From Chitinophagaceae bacterium (lineage in GTDB: Bacteria > Bacteroidota > Bacteroidia > Chitinophagales > UBA10324), in assembly GCA_023251195.1 (NCBI GenBank), contig JAHEZG010000005.1, positions 1 through 31,957 of the forward strand: a DNA stretch of 31,957 nucleotides, in the 5' to 3' direction. This document shows, piece after piece, positions 1 through 8,411 of this stretch. The notes beneath the pieces were generated by a model. The model was not told where the DNA came from, did not search any database, and saw only the letters and a program-made list of their open reading frames with translations. The translations under genes were made by a program, and so were the position numbers. Numbering within the stretch: the first letter of the stretch is position 1; every line of letters begins with the position of its first letter.

Positions 1-200
1 AAATTGTCTGCACTATTCCTCCAAAGGAGGTCAGGGATTCTAATGATTCGTGTGATTGGTGTGATTTTATTTCTTTGCGCCTCTGCGTCTTTGCGGTTAG
101 GTATTATTAATAATCCAAAAACAAAAACCCCCTCCAAAAATCGGAGCGGGCAAATTGTCTGCACTGTGATTCTTCTGATTTGTTTGATTTTCTTAATTTA
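1..200. repeat. Interspersed inverted-repeat element, about one and a half copies
   Basis: Bases 1-102 are the right half of a unit seen again near 4.1 and 5.1 kb (AAATTGTCTGCACTATTCC, then a GGAGG-rich stretch, then GGGATTCTAATGATTCGTG). From about 104 a second copy begins with the left end (AATAATCC, AAAACCCCCTCC) and repeats AAATTGTCTGCACT at 152-165. A low-complexity string, CTTTGCGCCTCTGCGTCTTT, lies at about 74-93. A 75-codon open frame runs through it but is made of repeat DNA, so I do not call it a gene. Confidence 0.6.
121..150 (-). terminator. Terminator-like hairpin inside the repeat
   Basis: CCCCCTCC (128-135) pairs with GGAGCGGG (143-150) with one mismatch around an AAAAATC loop. 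On the minus strand a TTTTTG tract follows. No minus-strand gene lies just to the right, so it may only be the repeat's own secondary structure. Confidence 0.4.
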
Positions 201-282
201 CAAAGAAGATTTACCAACTCGGTTGAGGTGACAAATAATTTATATGGTTGTTTGTTAATTTGCAACGGTAAAATAAAGTAAG

Positions 283-1368
283 ATGATTGATTTCACTGTT
301 CATGCAAATATTGCCAAAGCCAAAACCATTCATACTGATTTTTATACCAGTGCAGAAGTATTTGAACTTTGCAAGGAAAAAATTTTTGCTCCTTCATGGC
401 AGTTCATCGGCAGTACTGAGTTAGTTAATGAAAGGGAAAGTGTTTATCCGTTTATTTTATTAAAGAATCATTTGGATGAACCACTTGCATTAACAAAGGA
501 TAAATCAGGTAGCATTCACCTCGTTTCAAATGTGTGTACACATCGAGGAAACATTGTGACTGAAAAGCCTTGCTCGATTCCAAAACTGCGATGTCGGTAT
601 CATGGAAGAACCTTTGCGCACGATGGAAAATTCAGTTCGATGCCTGAATTTAAAGAGGTCGAAAACTTTCCATCAAAAAATGATAACCTGACCAAGCTTC
701 CTTTATTTCAATGGGGAAATTTGTTGTTCACCACGCTGAATGAAAAATATAAAGCAGAAATATTTTTTGCTGATATGATGAAGCGGGTGAACTGGATGCC
801 TCTCAATGAATTTGTTTTTCGCCCTGAACTTTCAAAAGAATTTCATGTGAAAGCAAACTGGGCGCTGTATTGCGAAAATTACCTTGAAGGTTTTCATGTT
901 CCGTTTGTTCATGCTGAATTGAATGCGCTCATTGATTATGAAGGATACACAACCGAATTGTTTTTTCCTTATTCAAGTTTGCAAATTGGTATTGCAAAAA
1001 AAGATGAAGGGTGTTTTGATTTACCTGAATCATCGCCTGAGTATGGAAAGAAAGTGGCGGCTTATTATTTCTGGGTGTTTCCGAATATGATGTTCAACTT
1101 TTATCCATGGGGTTTGTCGGTCAACATTGTGAAACCGGTGAGCGTGGATGAATGCAAAGTTTCATTTCTGAGTTATGTGTGGGACGAATCGAAATTAAAT
1201 AAAGGCGCAGGAGCAAACCTTCATAAAGTGGAAATGGAAGATGAAGAAATAGTTGAAAATGTGCAGCGCGGTGTTCGCTCCCGATTTTATAATCAGGGAA
1301 GATATTCTGTAACAAGGGAACAAGGCACGCATCACTTTCACCGAATCATTGCTGAATTTCTGAAATAG
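283..1368 (+). CDS. Rieske [2Fe-2S] aromatic-ring-hydroxylating-type oxygenase, alpha subunit
   Basis: The 361-aa protein has the full architecture of a Rieske non-heme iron oxygenase. The Rieske cluster ligands are C85-x-H87 (CTHRGN) and C104-x2-H107 (CRYHG). The mononuclear iron site is H205 and H210 in ENYLEGFHVPFVH, with D320 in MEDEEIVENVQ as the likely carboxylate. These enzymes use electrons from a reductase to activate O2 and hydroxylate or demethylate a substrate; no reductase or ferredoxin gene is in the window. The C-terminus (VQRGVRSRFYNQGRYS) resembles the choline monooxygenase/GbcA-like side of the family, but the substrate cannot be read from sequence. The permease gene starts 48 bp downstream on the same strand, so the two may be co-transcribed. 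A near-consensus -7 box, TTAATTTG, lies at 255-262. Confidence 0.9.
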   Translation: MIDFTVHANIAKAKTIHTDFYTSAEVFELCKEKIFAPSWQFIGSTELVNERESVYPFILLKNHLDEPLALTKDKSGSIHLVSNVCTHRGNIVTEKPCSIPKLRCRYHGRTFAHDGKFSSMPEFKEVENFPSKNDNLTKLPLFQWGNLLFTTLNEKYKAEIFFADMMKRVNWMPLNEFVFRPELSKEFHVKANWALYCENYLEGFHVPFVHAELNALIDYEGYTTELFFPYSSLQIGIAKKDEGCFDLPESSPEYGKKVAAYYFWVFPNMMFNFYPWGLSVNIVKPVSVDECKVSFLSYVWDESKLNKGAGANLHKVEMEDEEIVENVQRGVRSRFYNQGRYSVTREQGTHHFHRIIAEFLK

Positions 1369-1416
1369 AAAGTATCAAGTATTTCTTTTTGCAATTAACT
1401 TTTAAAATTTATCATC

Positions 1417-2733
1417 ATGTCAGAAGCAAGTACCAATAACGAAGAAGGATTAAAACGCGTTGTGGGTGTAACAGGGCTCGCGATGACTGTTGTGAACAAT
1501 ACAATTGGCGTTGGCATTTATGCGCTGCCTGCATTGATTGGTATTCAACTTGGCGCGGCAGGTGTTATAGGTTTTATTTTATGCGGCTTAATGTTCGCTG
1601 CTATAATTCTTTGTTATGTGGAAGTAGGCAGTCGTGTGAAAACAAGCGGTGGTTCGTATGCTTATGTTGAATCGGCATTTGGTCCGTTTGCAGGATTCAT
1701 TGTGAACTGGCTTTTCTTTTTCGGTTGGGGAAGTTTGAGTTCGGCAGCTGTGATGAACATCGTGGTTGATTCGCTCGCAGTTTTGTTTCCTGTTTTTGCA
1801 AATCCTGCTATTCGTATGCTGCTGCTTTTTGTCATGATTAGTTTAATGATTCTGGTGAATGTGCGCGATGCAAAATTGAGTGTGCGCATGGTAGGAATTA
1901 TTACCATACTTAAACTGATTCCGCTTTTAGCAATCATCATTTTCGGCATCGCACATATTGAAGTTAGTCATCTGAAGTGGGAACACCTGCCGTCGGTAAA
2001 TGCATTTGGTGAAACAGCACTTATTTTATTTTTTGCTTTTGCAGGATTCGAAACTTCGTTGAATGTGAGTGGTGAAATAAAAAATCCGAAGCGCACAATT
2101 CCGCGTGGCATTTTGTTGGGAGGAATTTTAGTGTTCCTGATTTACATTCTCATACAAACTGTTACAGTTGGTATTTTGGGTTACCAAATCGGCGAATTTA
2201 AAGATGCTCCGCTTGCTGCAGTTGCTGAAAGAATAGTTGGTGTAACAGGAGCGGGCATGCTGCTTTTTGCTGCTGCATTTTCCGGATTTGGTTTGGTGAT
2301 GGGCGATGTGCTTGCCTCATCACGATTATTATTTGCCGGAGCAAAGGATGGATTGTTCCCGAAGTTTCTTGGTAAAATTCATCCGAAGTATGAAACGCCT
2401 TACTGGGCAGTTATAATTTATGCATTGCTGATATTTATTTTTTCTATTTCCGGTGGATTCAAACAATTGGCGGTGCTGGCGAGTGGTTCGCTGTTGCTTA
2501 TTTATCTTGCTGTGATTTTAGCATTGCTGAAATTCAGAATGCAAAAAGAAAAGGAAGCAGAAAAAACTTTTAAAATTCCGGGTGGAATTATAATTCCGTG
2601 TATTGCGATAGCAGCCATCATTTATGTGTTAACTAATCTGACAAAACCCGAAGCAATTTCAATCTGCATTTTTGTTGCAGCAGTTTGTTTAATTTATTTT
2701 GTGATGAAGAAATTGCAAGTAAAAAATTCCTGA
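1417..2733 (+). CDS. APC-superfamily amino acid permease
   Basis: This 438-aa, very hydrophobic protein has about 12 transmembrane stretches. Its first helix carries the broken-helix substrate motif of APC transporters (NNTIGVGIYALP, about residues 27-38). A second typical signature, FFAFAGFETSLNVSGEIKNP, lies near residues 205-224. Members carry amino acids or amines across the inner membrane by ion-coupled symport or by exchange. The substrate is not predictable here. Because the gene follows the Rieske oxygenase closely on the same strand, it may import that enzyme's substrate; this rests on context only. Confidence 0.88.
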   Translation: MSEASTNNEEGLKRVVGVTGLAMTVVNNTIGVGIYALPALIGIQLGAAGVIGFILCGLMFAAIILCYVEVGSRVKTSGGSYAYVESAFGPFAGFIVNWLFFFGWGSLSSAAVMNIVVDSLAVLFPVFANPAIRMLLLFVMISLMILVNVRDAKLSVRMVGIITILKLIPLLAIIIFGIAHIEVSHLKWEHLPSVNAFGETALILFFAFAGFETSLNVSGEIKNPKRTIPRGILLGGILVFLIYILIQTVTVGILGYQIGEFKDAPLAAVAERIVGVTGAGMLLFAAAFSGFGLVMGDVLASSRLLFAGAKDGLFPKFLGKIHPKYETPYWAVIIYALLIFIFSISGGFKQLAVLASGSLLLIYLAVILALLKFRMQKEKEAEKTFKIPGGIIIPCIAIAAIIYVLTNLTKPEAISICIFVAAVCLIYFVMKKLQVKNS

Positions 2734-2904
2734 TTTCAAGTCATTATAAATTGACGAGCAATAAAAATATTTTCTGGTTTTTGATAAAGTGATTAATATT
2801 AAATATTTCAAGTACAAATCAGAGTGAAAATTGTTGTAACATTTTATTCAGTATTTCCGCTTAACAGCTAATCCTGATTTATTTAGTTATCAAAAATTTA
2901 ATAA

Positions 2905-3372
2905 ATGAAAAACTTTACACTTCAATTTGTATTTGTTGCTGCAACATTGTTAACGACCTGTGGTTGTTCCAAGCAACAGTTTGCTTCGCCGGAAAAAAAA
3001 TTAACCGGTAAATGGAAATTTGAAAAGGTGACTTTTCAGAAACAGTTTTCTCTTTGCAACAAAGATGTGAGTGACGATTTCAAAGGAGTATCTGTTGAAT
3101 TTAAAAATGATAAAACAGTTTTTTATACCGACACCAATAGCGGACTTGTTTATGCAGGCAATTATGATTTGAGGCCTTTGAGCAATGGAATTTATAATTA
3201 TGCGGGGGAGTATACTAACACTCAAATTGGTTATGAGCTGGATATTAACCTTGCCTCAGGCTCCGATCTGAAAAATTATTCGGGTGAAAATGTTTCGGTT
3301 ACTTTAAAAAAAATATTCTTCACGGAAACAAAAAACGATGGATTTTATTCCTATCACCTCATGAAGCAATAA
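2905..3372 (+). CDS. Small lipocalin-like lipoprotein
   Basis: The 155-aa protein starts with a lipoprotein signal peptide; the lipidated Cys is C19 or C21 in LLTTCGCS. The mature part begins LTGKWKFEKVTF, the usual opening of lipocalin-like domains in Bacteroidota, and continues as alternating short beta strands. The location is probably the outer membrane or periplasm. No ligand can be named. It is convergent with the DUF6624 gene, 84 bp away, and I see no clear terminator in the gap. Confidence 0.7.
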   Translation: MKNFTLQFVFVAATLLTTCGCSKQQFASPEKKLTGKWKFEKVTFQKQFSLCNKDVSDDFKGVSVEFKNDKTVFYTDTNSGLVYAGNYDLRPLSNGIYNYAGEYTNTQIGYELDINLASGSDLKNYSGENVSVTLKKIFFTETKNDGFYSYHLMKQ

Positions 3373-3456
3373 TTCAATTTGCTTAATTGCCAGCAGGCGC
3401 AACAAGTCTGTCATAATTATTAAAATCAAAAAGTGTTGGAGAAAAAATTATTTCAA

Positions 3457-4014
3457 TTACTGTTTGTAGTCAATACCAAAAAACTTTGCATATTCTTCAA
3501 TGGGCTGCAACCCAATTTTTGCTCTCCTGATGTTTACATTTTTTTCATCTTCGATAGGATAAAATTTCCAACCTCCATTTCCATCACTTACTACCTGCGA
3601 ACCATAGATTTGATTTTTTCCACGACGCATTAATATTCGATCCTGCATCATAGCCATATCAATTGCACTTGATTCTTTCTGCTCAACTGATTGCTGCAGC
3701 AATGGAAAATATTTTTCCTGCATAGCAATGTCGGCATGTTGAATCACAAGAAACACGGCCTGATTTCCTCGTGTACCAACAAAACTTTTTCCTAACCAAC
3801 CATATTTATCAATCAATGCTTTTACCTGTATCTGATTGCAACTATCAATGTAGCTGACATAAGCAGCAGAGTCGGCGCCGGTTCTTGTTTTCTGATCGCG
3901 CTCATAAATAACTGAAAGTTCTTTTTTGATAGCAGAAGTATCAATAATTGTTTGCGCAGAAATCCGCTGACCAAAAATGAAAACGAGAAGAAATAAAAAA
4001 AATATTCTTATCAT
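3457..4014 (-). CDS. DUF6624-like exported protein
   Basis: I start the gene at the ATG at 4014 (185 aa), because the frame upstream runs into the repeat near 4.03-4.15 kb and this start gives a clean signal peptide (MIRIFFLFLLVFIFGQRISAQ). The mature protein is helical with the family pattern FLVIQHADIAMQEKYFPLL followed by DRILMRRGKNQIYGSQ. This matches my memory of DUF6624, whose function is not known. A longer frame from 4068 is open. A promoter-like TTATTTTG, part of the repeat edge, lies just upstream on this strand. Confidence 0.7.
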   Translation of the reverse strand: MIRIFFLFLLVFIFGQRISAQTIIDTSAIKKELSVIYERDQKTRTGADSAAYVSYIDSCNQIQVKALIDKYGWLGKSFVGTRGNQAVFLVIQHADIAMQEKYFPLLQQSVEQKESSAIDMAMMQDRILMRRGKNQIYGSQVVSDGNGGWKFYPIEDEKNVNIRRAKIGLQPIEEYAKFFGIDYKQ

Positions 4015-4030
4015 GAAGTAGTCAATGGCT

Positions 4031-4160
4031 ACACAAAATAATAATACAAAAATAAAAACCCCCTTCAAAAACCGGAACAGGCAATTTGCCAGAACTGTTC
4101 CACCAGAGGCGGATAGGGATTCTTATGAATTAGTATGTTGGAGTGATTTATTTCTCTGCT
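4031..4160. repeat. Interspersed inverted-repeat element, full-length degenerate copy
   Basis: The left end is CACAAAATAATAATAC, the middle AAAAACCCCCTTCAAAAACCGG, and the right end GGCGGATAGGGATTCTTATG. The outer ends are imperfect inverted repeats of each other (AATAATCCC against GGGATTCTTAT). The copy fills the gap between the DUF6624 gene and the sulfurtransferase gene. The poly-A-flanked C-rich hairpin near 4044-4080 could act as a weak terminator for the sulfurtransferase on the minus strand. Confidence 0.6.
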
Positions 4161-4193
4161 TAACTTAAAATAGAATCTAAGTTGCAGTTAATC

Positions 4194-5057
4194 TTATTTC
4201 GATTTTACAATCATAGGTAAATTATTCCGAGACCATTCGCTCCAAGAACCCACAAATAAATTCGGTATCTCAAGTCCGGCATAATCTATTGCTAGCAATG
4301 TGTGACAAGCTGTAACACCCGAACCGCAATGAATAATTATTTCTGTTGAAGGTTTTCCATTAAACGCACTTAGATATTTTCTTTTCAATTCATCAGGAGA
4401 AACAAAAAATCCTTCCGAATTTAAATTAGTGGTGAATGGAATGTTGAAGGCATTCGGAATATGCCCCGCAATTAAATCAATGGGTTCTGTTTCGCCATTG
4501 AATCTTTCTTCATCACGAACATCAATAATCAGTTTGTCATTGTTTATTGATGCAGCTTTTACTTCCTGCATATCTGCTAAAGGTAAAAGCCATTGCTCTG
4601 TTTTATAAGTATAGACTGTAACAGTGTTTTCAATAGCTGAACTTACAGGGTATCCGGCTTCCGCAGCTTTTAAAAATCCGCCATCAAGCACCTGAATATT
4701 TTTATGCCCGATTGATTTCATCATCCACCAGAAACGAGCCGCTGCATTCGAACCATTTTTTTCATCGTAAACTACAACATGACTTTCCGGTGAAATGCCG
4801 AGTTCATTTACAACTTTAATAAATTGTTTTATTTCGGGTAAAGGATGCCTGCCACCGTTTGCCGCATTCTCTTTTTTGCTTGCCAACTGATGTTCTAAAT
4901 CAACAAACAAAGCTTTGGCTAAATGCAATTGAGTGTATTTGTTTTTTGCATCTGCACCCGCGCGTGCATCAATCAGAATAATTTTCTCGGCTTTTTCAAG
5001 TTCCAATAATTCATCAGGAGAAATTAACGGCGATATTCTTTTTTGTTCAATGGTCAC
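4194..5057 (-). CDS. sseA: 3-mercaptopyruvate/thiosulfate sulfurtransferase (tandem rhodanese)
   Basis: The 287-aa, two-domain rhodanese has the usual length for the 3-mercaptopyruvate sulfurtransferase family. Domain 1 (about 10-140) is the inactive copy, with VVVYDEKNG where the catalytic Cys would be. Domain 2 (about 155-285) carries the active loop CGSGVTA with nucleophile C244; CGSGVTA, rather than CRKGVT, is the loop typical of mercaptopyruvate-type enzymes. The GSWSEW ending is also typical. The enzyme moves a sulfane sulfur from 3-mercaptopyruvate to thiols or cyanide in the cytoplasm. The gene is flanked on both sides by copies of the same intergenic repeat. Confidence 0.9.
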   Translation of the reverse strand: MTIEQKRISPLISPDELLELEKAEKIILIDARAGADAKNKYTQLHLAKALFVDLEHQLASKKENAANGGRHPLPEIKQFIKVVNELGISPESHVVVYDEKNGSNAAARFWWMMKSIGHKNIQVLDGGFLKAAEAGYPVSSAIENTVTVYTYKTEQWLLPLADMQEVKAASINNDKLIIDVRDEERFNGETEPIDLIAGHIPNAFNIPFTTNLNSEGFFVSPDELKRKYLSAFNGKPSTEIIIHCGSGVTACHTLLAIDYAGLEIPNLFVGSWSEWSRNNLPMIVKSK

Positions 5058-5078
5058 TTTAGCTGAAGTTTATTCTTT

Positions 5079-5200
5079 CACAAAATAATAATCCCAAAGC
5101 AAAAAGCGGAAATTGTCTGCACTATAAAAAATTGTATGCGCTATTCCTCCGGAGGCGGATAGGGATTAATATGATTAGAGTGTTAGGTGAGATTTTATCC
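5079..5200. repeat. Interspersed inverted-repeat element, rearranged copy
   Basis: The copy starts CACAAAATAATAATCCCAAA and continues GGAAATTGTCTGCACTAT, then TTCCTCCGGAGGCGGATAGG and GGATTAATATGATTAGAGTG. It lacks the C-rich hairpin of the other copies and has a short duplication around TGCACTAT/TGCGCTAT. CCTCCGGAGG is a perfect 10-base palindrome. The copy lies between the sulfurtransferase start and the next gene's stop, and overlaps the last codons at 5195-5200. Confidence 0.6.
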
Positions 5201-5536
5201 AAAACTCCAATGCCCCGTTGACATACTGATTGCATAAACTAAAAAGAACAACAATACACCGATTAAGATAGCGCCAACCGTGATGGCAATAGAATTCATC
5301 CAAACTTTGAATTTCTTTTGGAGGGGTGCTGCAAACTGAGTGAACAAAACAATAAGACCGTTACACATCATTCCTGCTACAATTAACAGAATATAAAATA
5401 ATGGACCCATGCTGTAATCATCAACACGCATGGCTTCTTCAAATGCGGAGTTATCACTCATTTTGTAAATCACAAAGGGTGTTACAGTTACACATAATGT
5501 ATAAGTGTATTTAAGCGGAAGACTTTTTAATTTCAT
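5195..5536 (-). CDS. Small membrane protein of unknown function
   Basis: The 113-aa protein is hydrophobic, with two clear transmembrane helices (about residues 46-70, YILLIVAGMMCNGLIVLF, and 83-106, ITVGAILIGVLLFFLVYAIS) and a weaker one near the N-terminus. A short basic loop (PLQKKFKVW) joins the two strong helices. I do not recognise a family. The ATG is only 6 bases from a promoter-like TTATTTTG (5543-5550, minus strand), so a nearly leaderless transcript is possible. Confidence 0.55.
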   Translation of the reverse strand: MKLKSLPLKYTYTLCVTVTPFVIYKMSDNSAFEEAMRVDDYSMGPLFYILLIVAGMMCNGLIVLFTQFAAPLQKKFKVWMNSIAITVGAILIGVLLFFLVYAISMSTGHWSFG

Positions 5537-5540
5537 TTCT

Positions 5541-5560
5541 CACAAAATAATAATCCCAAA
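5541..5560. repeat. Left end of the interspersed element
   Basis: CACAAAATAATAATCCCAAA is identical to the left end of the copy at 5079 and directly abuts the terminator at 5561. Only this 20-base end is present. Confidence 0.5.
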
Positions 5561-5592
5561 TAAAAAACCCCGAAGATTTTTCTTCAGGGCTT
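5561..5592 (-). terminator. Rho-independent terminator
   Basis: Read on the minus strand this is CCCTGAAGA, loop AAAA, TCTTCGGGG, then TTTTTT. It sits 26 bases after the stop codon of the gene at 5618-6082 and should end its transcript before the next gene. Confidence 0.85.
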
Positions 5593-5617
5593 TCGGTGTT
5601 ACAGTTAAAAATTATTA

Positions 5618-6082
5618 TCAGTAAAATGTTATTTCTCTTTCGACTGATGGGTCAAAGAGTCCGCCTGTTTCTTTTATATCAAGCGTGGCTTTTAAAATCA
5701 ATTTAAAACCATTGCTGCTTCTGTTGGCGTATAATTCCTGAACTTTTTTGCTTGCAGCATCATTCATAAAAACCATTCCGCTCACCGGCCAATCCTTTCC
5801 TTTATCCAATAATCCGGGAAACGGATTGTCTTCAGGCGACCATGAGCTGCCATTGTCTTTTTCGGTAGCCAGCGTTTCGTTCTGCTCCATTTTTTTATCA
5901 TCGATGGTGCGCGCAATCAGTGATGATTCGAGTGAAACAACTGTGAGTGGTTTTTCTGCTGTAACACTTAACCGGTATTTCACTCCTGTATCTGTAACAG
6001 GAATTGAATCTTCACATCTGGTGAATGTGATGGTTGGTTTATCGGCACCAACAAAAGATTTGAGTTTGTCAAAGAATCCCAT
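5618..6082 (-). CDS. Conserved hypothetical cytoplasmic protein
   Basis: The 154-aa protein begins MGFFDKLKSFVGADKPTITF and has no signal peptide or membrane segment. The pattern of short strands (YRLSVTAEKPLTVVSLESSL, FKLILKATLDIKETGG) suggests a beta-sandwich, perhaps arrestin- or SpoOM-like; this is a guess from strand pattern alone. It is followed by a strong terminator and diverges from the pentapeptide-repeat gene across 177 bp, so the two may share a regulatory region. Confidence 0.6.
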   Translation of the reverse strand: MGFFDKLKSFVGADKPTITFTRCEDSIPVTDTGVKYRLSVTAEKPLTVVSLESSLIARTIDDKKMEQNETLATEKDNGSSWSPEDNPFPGLLDKGKDWPVSGMVFMNDAASKKVQELYANRSSNGFKLILKATLDIKETGGLFDPSVEREITFY

Positions 6083-6259
6083 AGTTTTTACTTGTGGTTT
6101 TTATTTTATTTTTTGTTTTCAATTAGAACAAGAATAATAAAAATGTTAAATACCGTTCGATTTTTTTTAATGCTTTCTTACTCAATAAACGGAAGATGAA
6201 TTTCACTTCAGTATTTACAATCAAAAATTATATTCGCTCAACAACCTAAAAGTTTAATC

Positions 6260-8308
6260 ATGTCAACACTGTATGAATTAAGGGTTTTGAAAAAGGAACC
6301 TGTTAAGTTGAAATTGTTTATTAAAGTGGTTCATCCGGATGCGATGTACATTGCTGATACACCCGGTTTTGCTTTGATGATGTTGTATAGCATGTCGTCT
6401 GCTGAAAGTAAACTGCGCAAAGAAATTGACTGGGAAAATATGGCTGATACAGAATGGATGAAAAAGTATGCGTATGGCTTTGTAAAAAGTGTTACAGTAG
6501 AATTATTTAATGCTCCGCCGGAAGAAGCAAAGTATAATTCAAGTCACGATTACTATAAAGATTCGGCAAAATGGATGACGGCAATAATGGATGTGGAAGT
6601 AACTCATGCTGCCTGGCTGGAAGATATGGTAGAAGGTGTTACACATGATTCTGCGGATTTTGATCCGTGTAACAGTTACGATGCATGTGAACCCATTGTA
6701 CCAGTTGATGAATCAACGAGTATTCTTCCATCCACTGATCCGCATGAAGGATTTATTCCGGTTTGGAAAAATATGTTTTATGAAAGTCTGAAGTATTGTG
6801 TTGATGAAATTATCTGGGTGCCGGTATATGGTGAAGCTGCTTATGTTCCATTGCAAAATGAAATGAAGGAATATTCACGAGAGAATTTACCGTCGCTCGC
6901 TGGTCAGTATGTTAAGCTACAGGATATGCAGGGAGTTATTGTTCCGACTGAAACGGAATACATGCTCTTTCAATTAACATCAGGATCAGTAGGCGGGATG
7001 GGATTTTTATACCAGAAAGAAACCGGTCCATACTCGCAGTTATTTTTCAACAAAGCAAAAAAGAGATTACCCGAACCACTTTCCTTAAATAAGAAAGCTG
7101 AATATGCTTCTCACTTTGTTTTCGATACGAGTGTTACAGGCGATGAGGTTGAATTCAGTTTGGTATTATTCAGCAACCAAAGATTAATGGAGTTTAAAAC
7201 AGCGACAGAAGCTTTGTGTATGATCGCCAAACCGATTGAAGGATTCGGATCAGAGTTGAAGGGCACTTCACCATTGGCAGTTTATACCAAACTGTTACAG
7301 GAGTCAACCGGAAGACCTTTTATTTCTGAATTGTATAGCAAAGTTGCGAAAGGAATATTGATTTATTATGCAATTACCCGTATGAATGAAATTACAGTTC
7401 CTGAACTTGACAGTTTAAGTGCGCATCAGATTATTGAAAATTATAAAATTGAAAAGTGGCCACAGTTAAAAGTCAAAATAAAAGTTTCGGACCCCGCCTG
7501 GTTGGAACATTTAAAAACCGAAAAACAATTCAGTTACAATTTCAATTGGGCCCCGGATGCTGAAGAGTGGAAGGGTGAACCAATCCTTTGGAAGAATGTA
7601 AAACCATCTGAAGAGTTTAATGAGTTTAATCAATCCAATATTCCGGCTCGGGAAACTTCAATGGATGCTTCATTAATTAATCGCATGGCAACTGATTCAG
7701 TAATCAGTGATGATGAACTCCGGAAAAAAATTGCTGCGCATGCTTTGTTTTTAAATTCCGGTGGACTGAATGGAAAGTTTGAAAGACTGGAAGTTTCAGG
7801 AATGCCGATGAATGTTTACATGGGAAATGGAAAGGAAGGTGCGCATCTGGCTATTCCAATGAAGGATATTCGTCAATCAAAAATTTTGAAAGGTGCTTTG
7901 TTAAGTAAGTCTGATTTAGCAGGATGCAAAGCCGAAGGAACAGATTTCTCCAAAGCAATATTGCAGGGAGCAATGCTCACGGATGGTTTTTTTGCAGGAG
8001 CAAATTTTGAAAATGCAGATTTGAGTTATGCTGATTTTACCGGTTCTGATTTAAAGAATGCAAACTTCAAAAACGCAAATCTGACCGGAACCGATTTTGA
8101 AATATGTGATTGCAGTGATGCAGATTTCAGGGGTGCTGTTTTAGTTGGCAGTTCTTTTAAAGGAACAAAACTTAACGGAGCGCTTCGTACCCAATCCGAC
8201 ATAAAAAGCAGAGAAATTGAAAATGCAAAACCCAGTGAAACATCATCGTTGTTCCGGAAATTGCTGAGTGATTTATTTAAAGCGATATTCAGTTCAAACA
8301 AAAACTAA
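6260..8308 (+). CDS. Large pentapeptide-repeat protein with an unrecognised N-terminal region
   Basis: The 682-aa protein has no signal peptide. About 540 N-terminal residues match nothing I recognise. They are acidic and Trp-rich and seem internally duplicated: MDVEVTHAAWLEDM (around W119) resembles IKVSDPAWLEHL (around W414), each preceded by a Lys-Trp-containing stretch. Residues about 546-638 are pentapeptide repeats of the A(D/N)LxxA type (DLSYADFTGSDLKNANFKNA), which fold as a right-handed quadrilateral beta-helix. The last 40 residues are basic and hydrophobic (LFRKLLSDLFKAIF). Pentapeptide modules serve in scaffolds, DNA mimics and effectors; none of these roles is proven here. The divergent neighbour is the 154-aa unknown protein. 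Confidence 0.75.
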   Translation: MSTLYELRVLKKEPVKLKLFIKVVHPDAMYIADTPGFALMMLYSMSSAESKLRKEIDWENMADTEWMKKYAYGFVKSVTVELFNAPPEEAKYNSSHDYYKDSAKWMTAIMDVEVTHAAWLEDMVEGVTHDSADFDPCNSYDACEPIVPVDESTSILPSTDPHEGFIPVWKNMFYESLKYCVDEIIWVPVYGEAAYVPLQNEMKEYSRENLPSLAGQYVKLQDMQGVIVPTETEYMLFQLTSGSVGGMGFLYQKETGPYSQLFFNKAKKRLPEPLSLNKKAEYASHFVFDTSVTGDEVEFSLVLFSNQRLMEFKTATEALCMIAKPIEGFGSELKGTSPLAVYTKLLQESTGRPFISELYSKVAKGILIYYAITRMNEITVPELDSLSAHQIIENYKIEKWPQLKVKIKVSDPAWLEHLKTEKQFSYNFNWAPDAEEWKGEPILWKNVKPSEEFNEFNQSNIPARETSMDASLINRMATDSVISDDELRKKIAAHALFLNSGGLNGKFERLEVSGMPMNVYMGNGKEGAHLAIPMKDIRQSKILKGALLSKSDLAGCKAEGTDFSKAILQGAMLTDGFFAGANFENADLSYADFTGSDLKNANFKNANLTGTDFEICDCSDADFRGAVLVGSSFKGTKLNGALRTQSDIKSREIENAKPSETSSLFRKLLSDLFKAIFSSNKN

Positions 8309-8411
8309 GTTGGTTTGTATGCTATGAATTTCAATTCAGAAAAGATTAACACTGTTACACCACAACTGATGAATTCTGTTTCTTTGAATGTTTGTGAAAT
8401 GAAATTAATAC

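Noticed and set aside
4..231. 75-codon open frame at the left edge
   Set aside because: It runs through two units of the interspersed repeat and the low-complexity CTCTGCG string; its sequence does not look like a protein.
3457..6082. Integron-like cassette array: one-gene units separated by repeats, with GTTAGGT near 98 and 5179 resembling an attC core
   Set aside because: No integrase, no paired RYYYAAC arm in the right geometry, and one gene is a housekeeping sulfurtransferase with a normal family fit.
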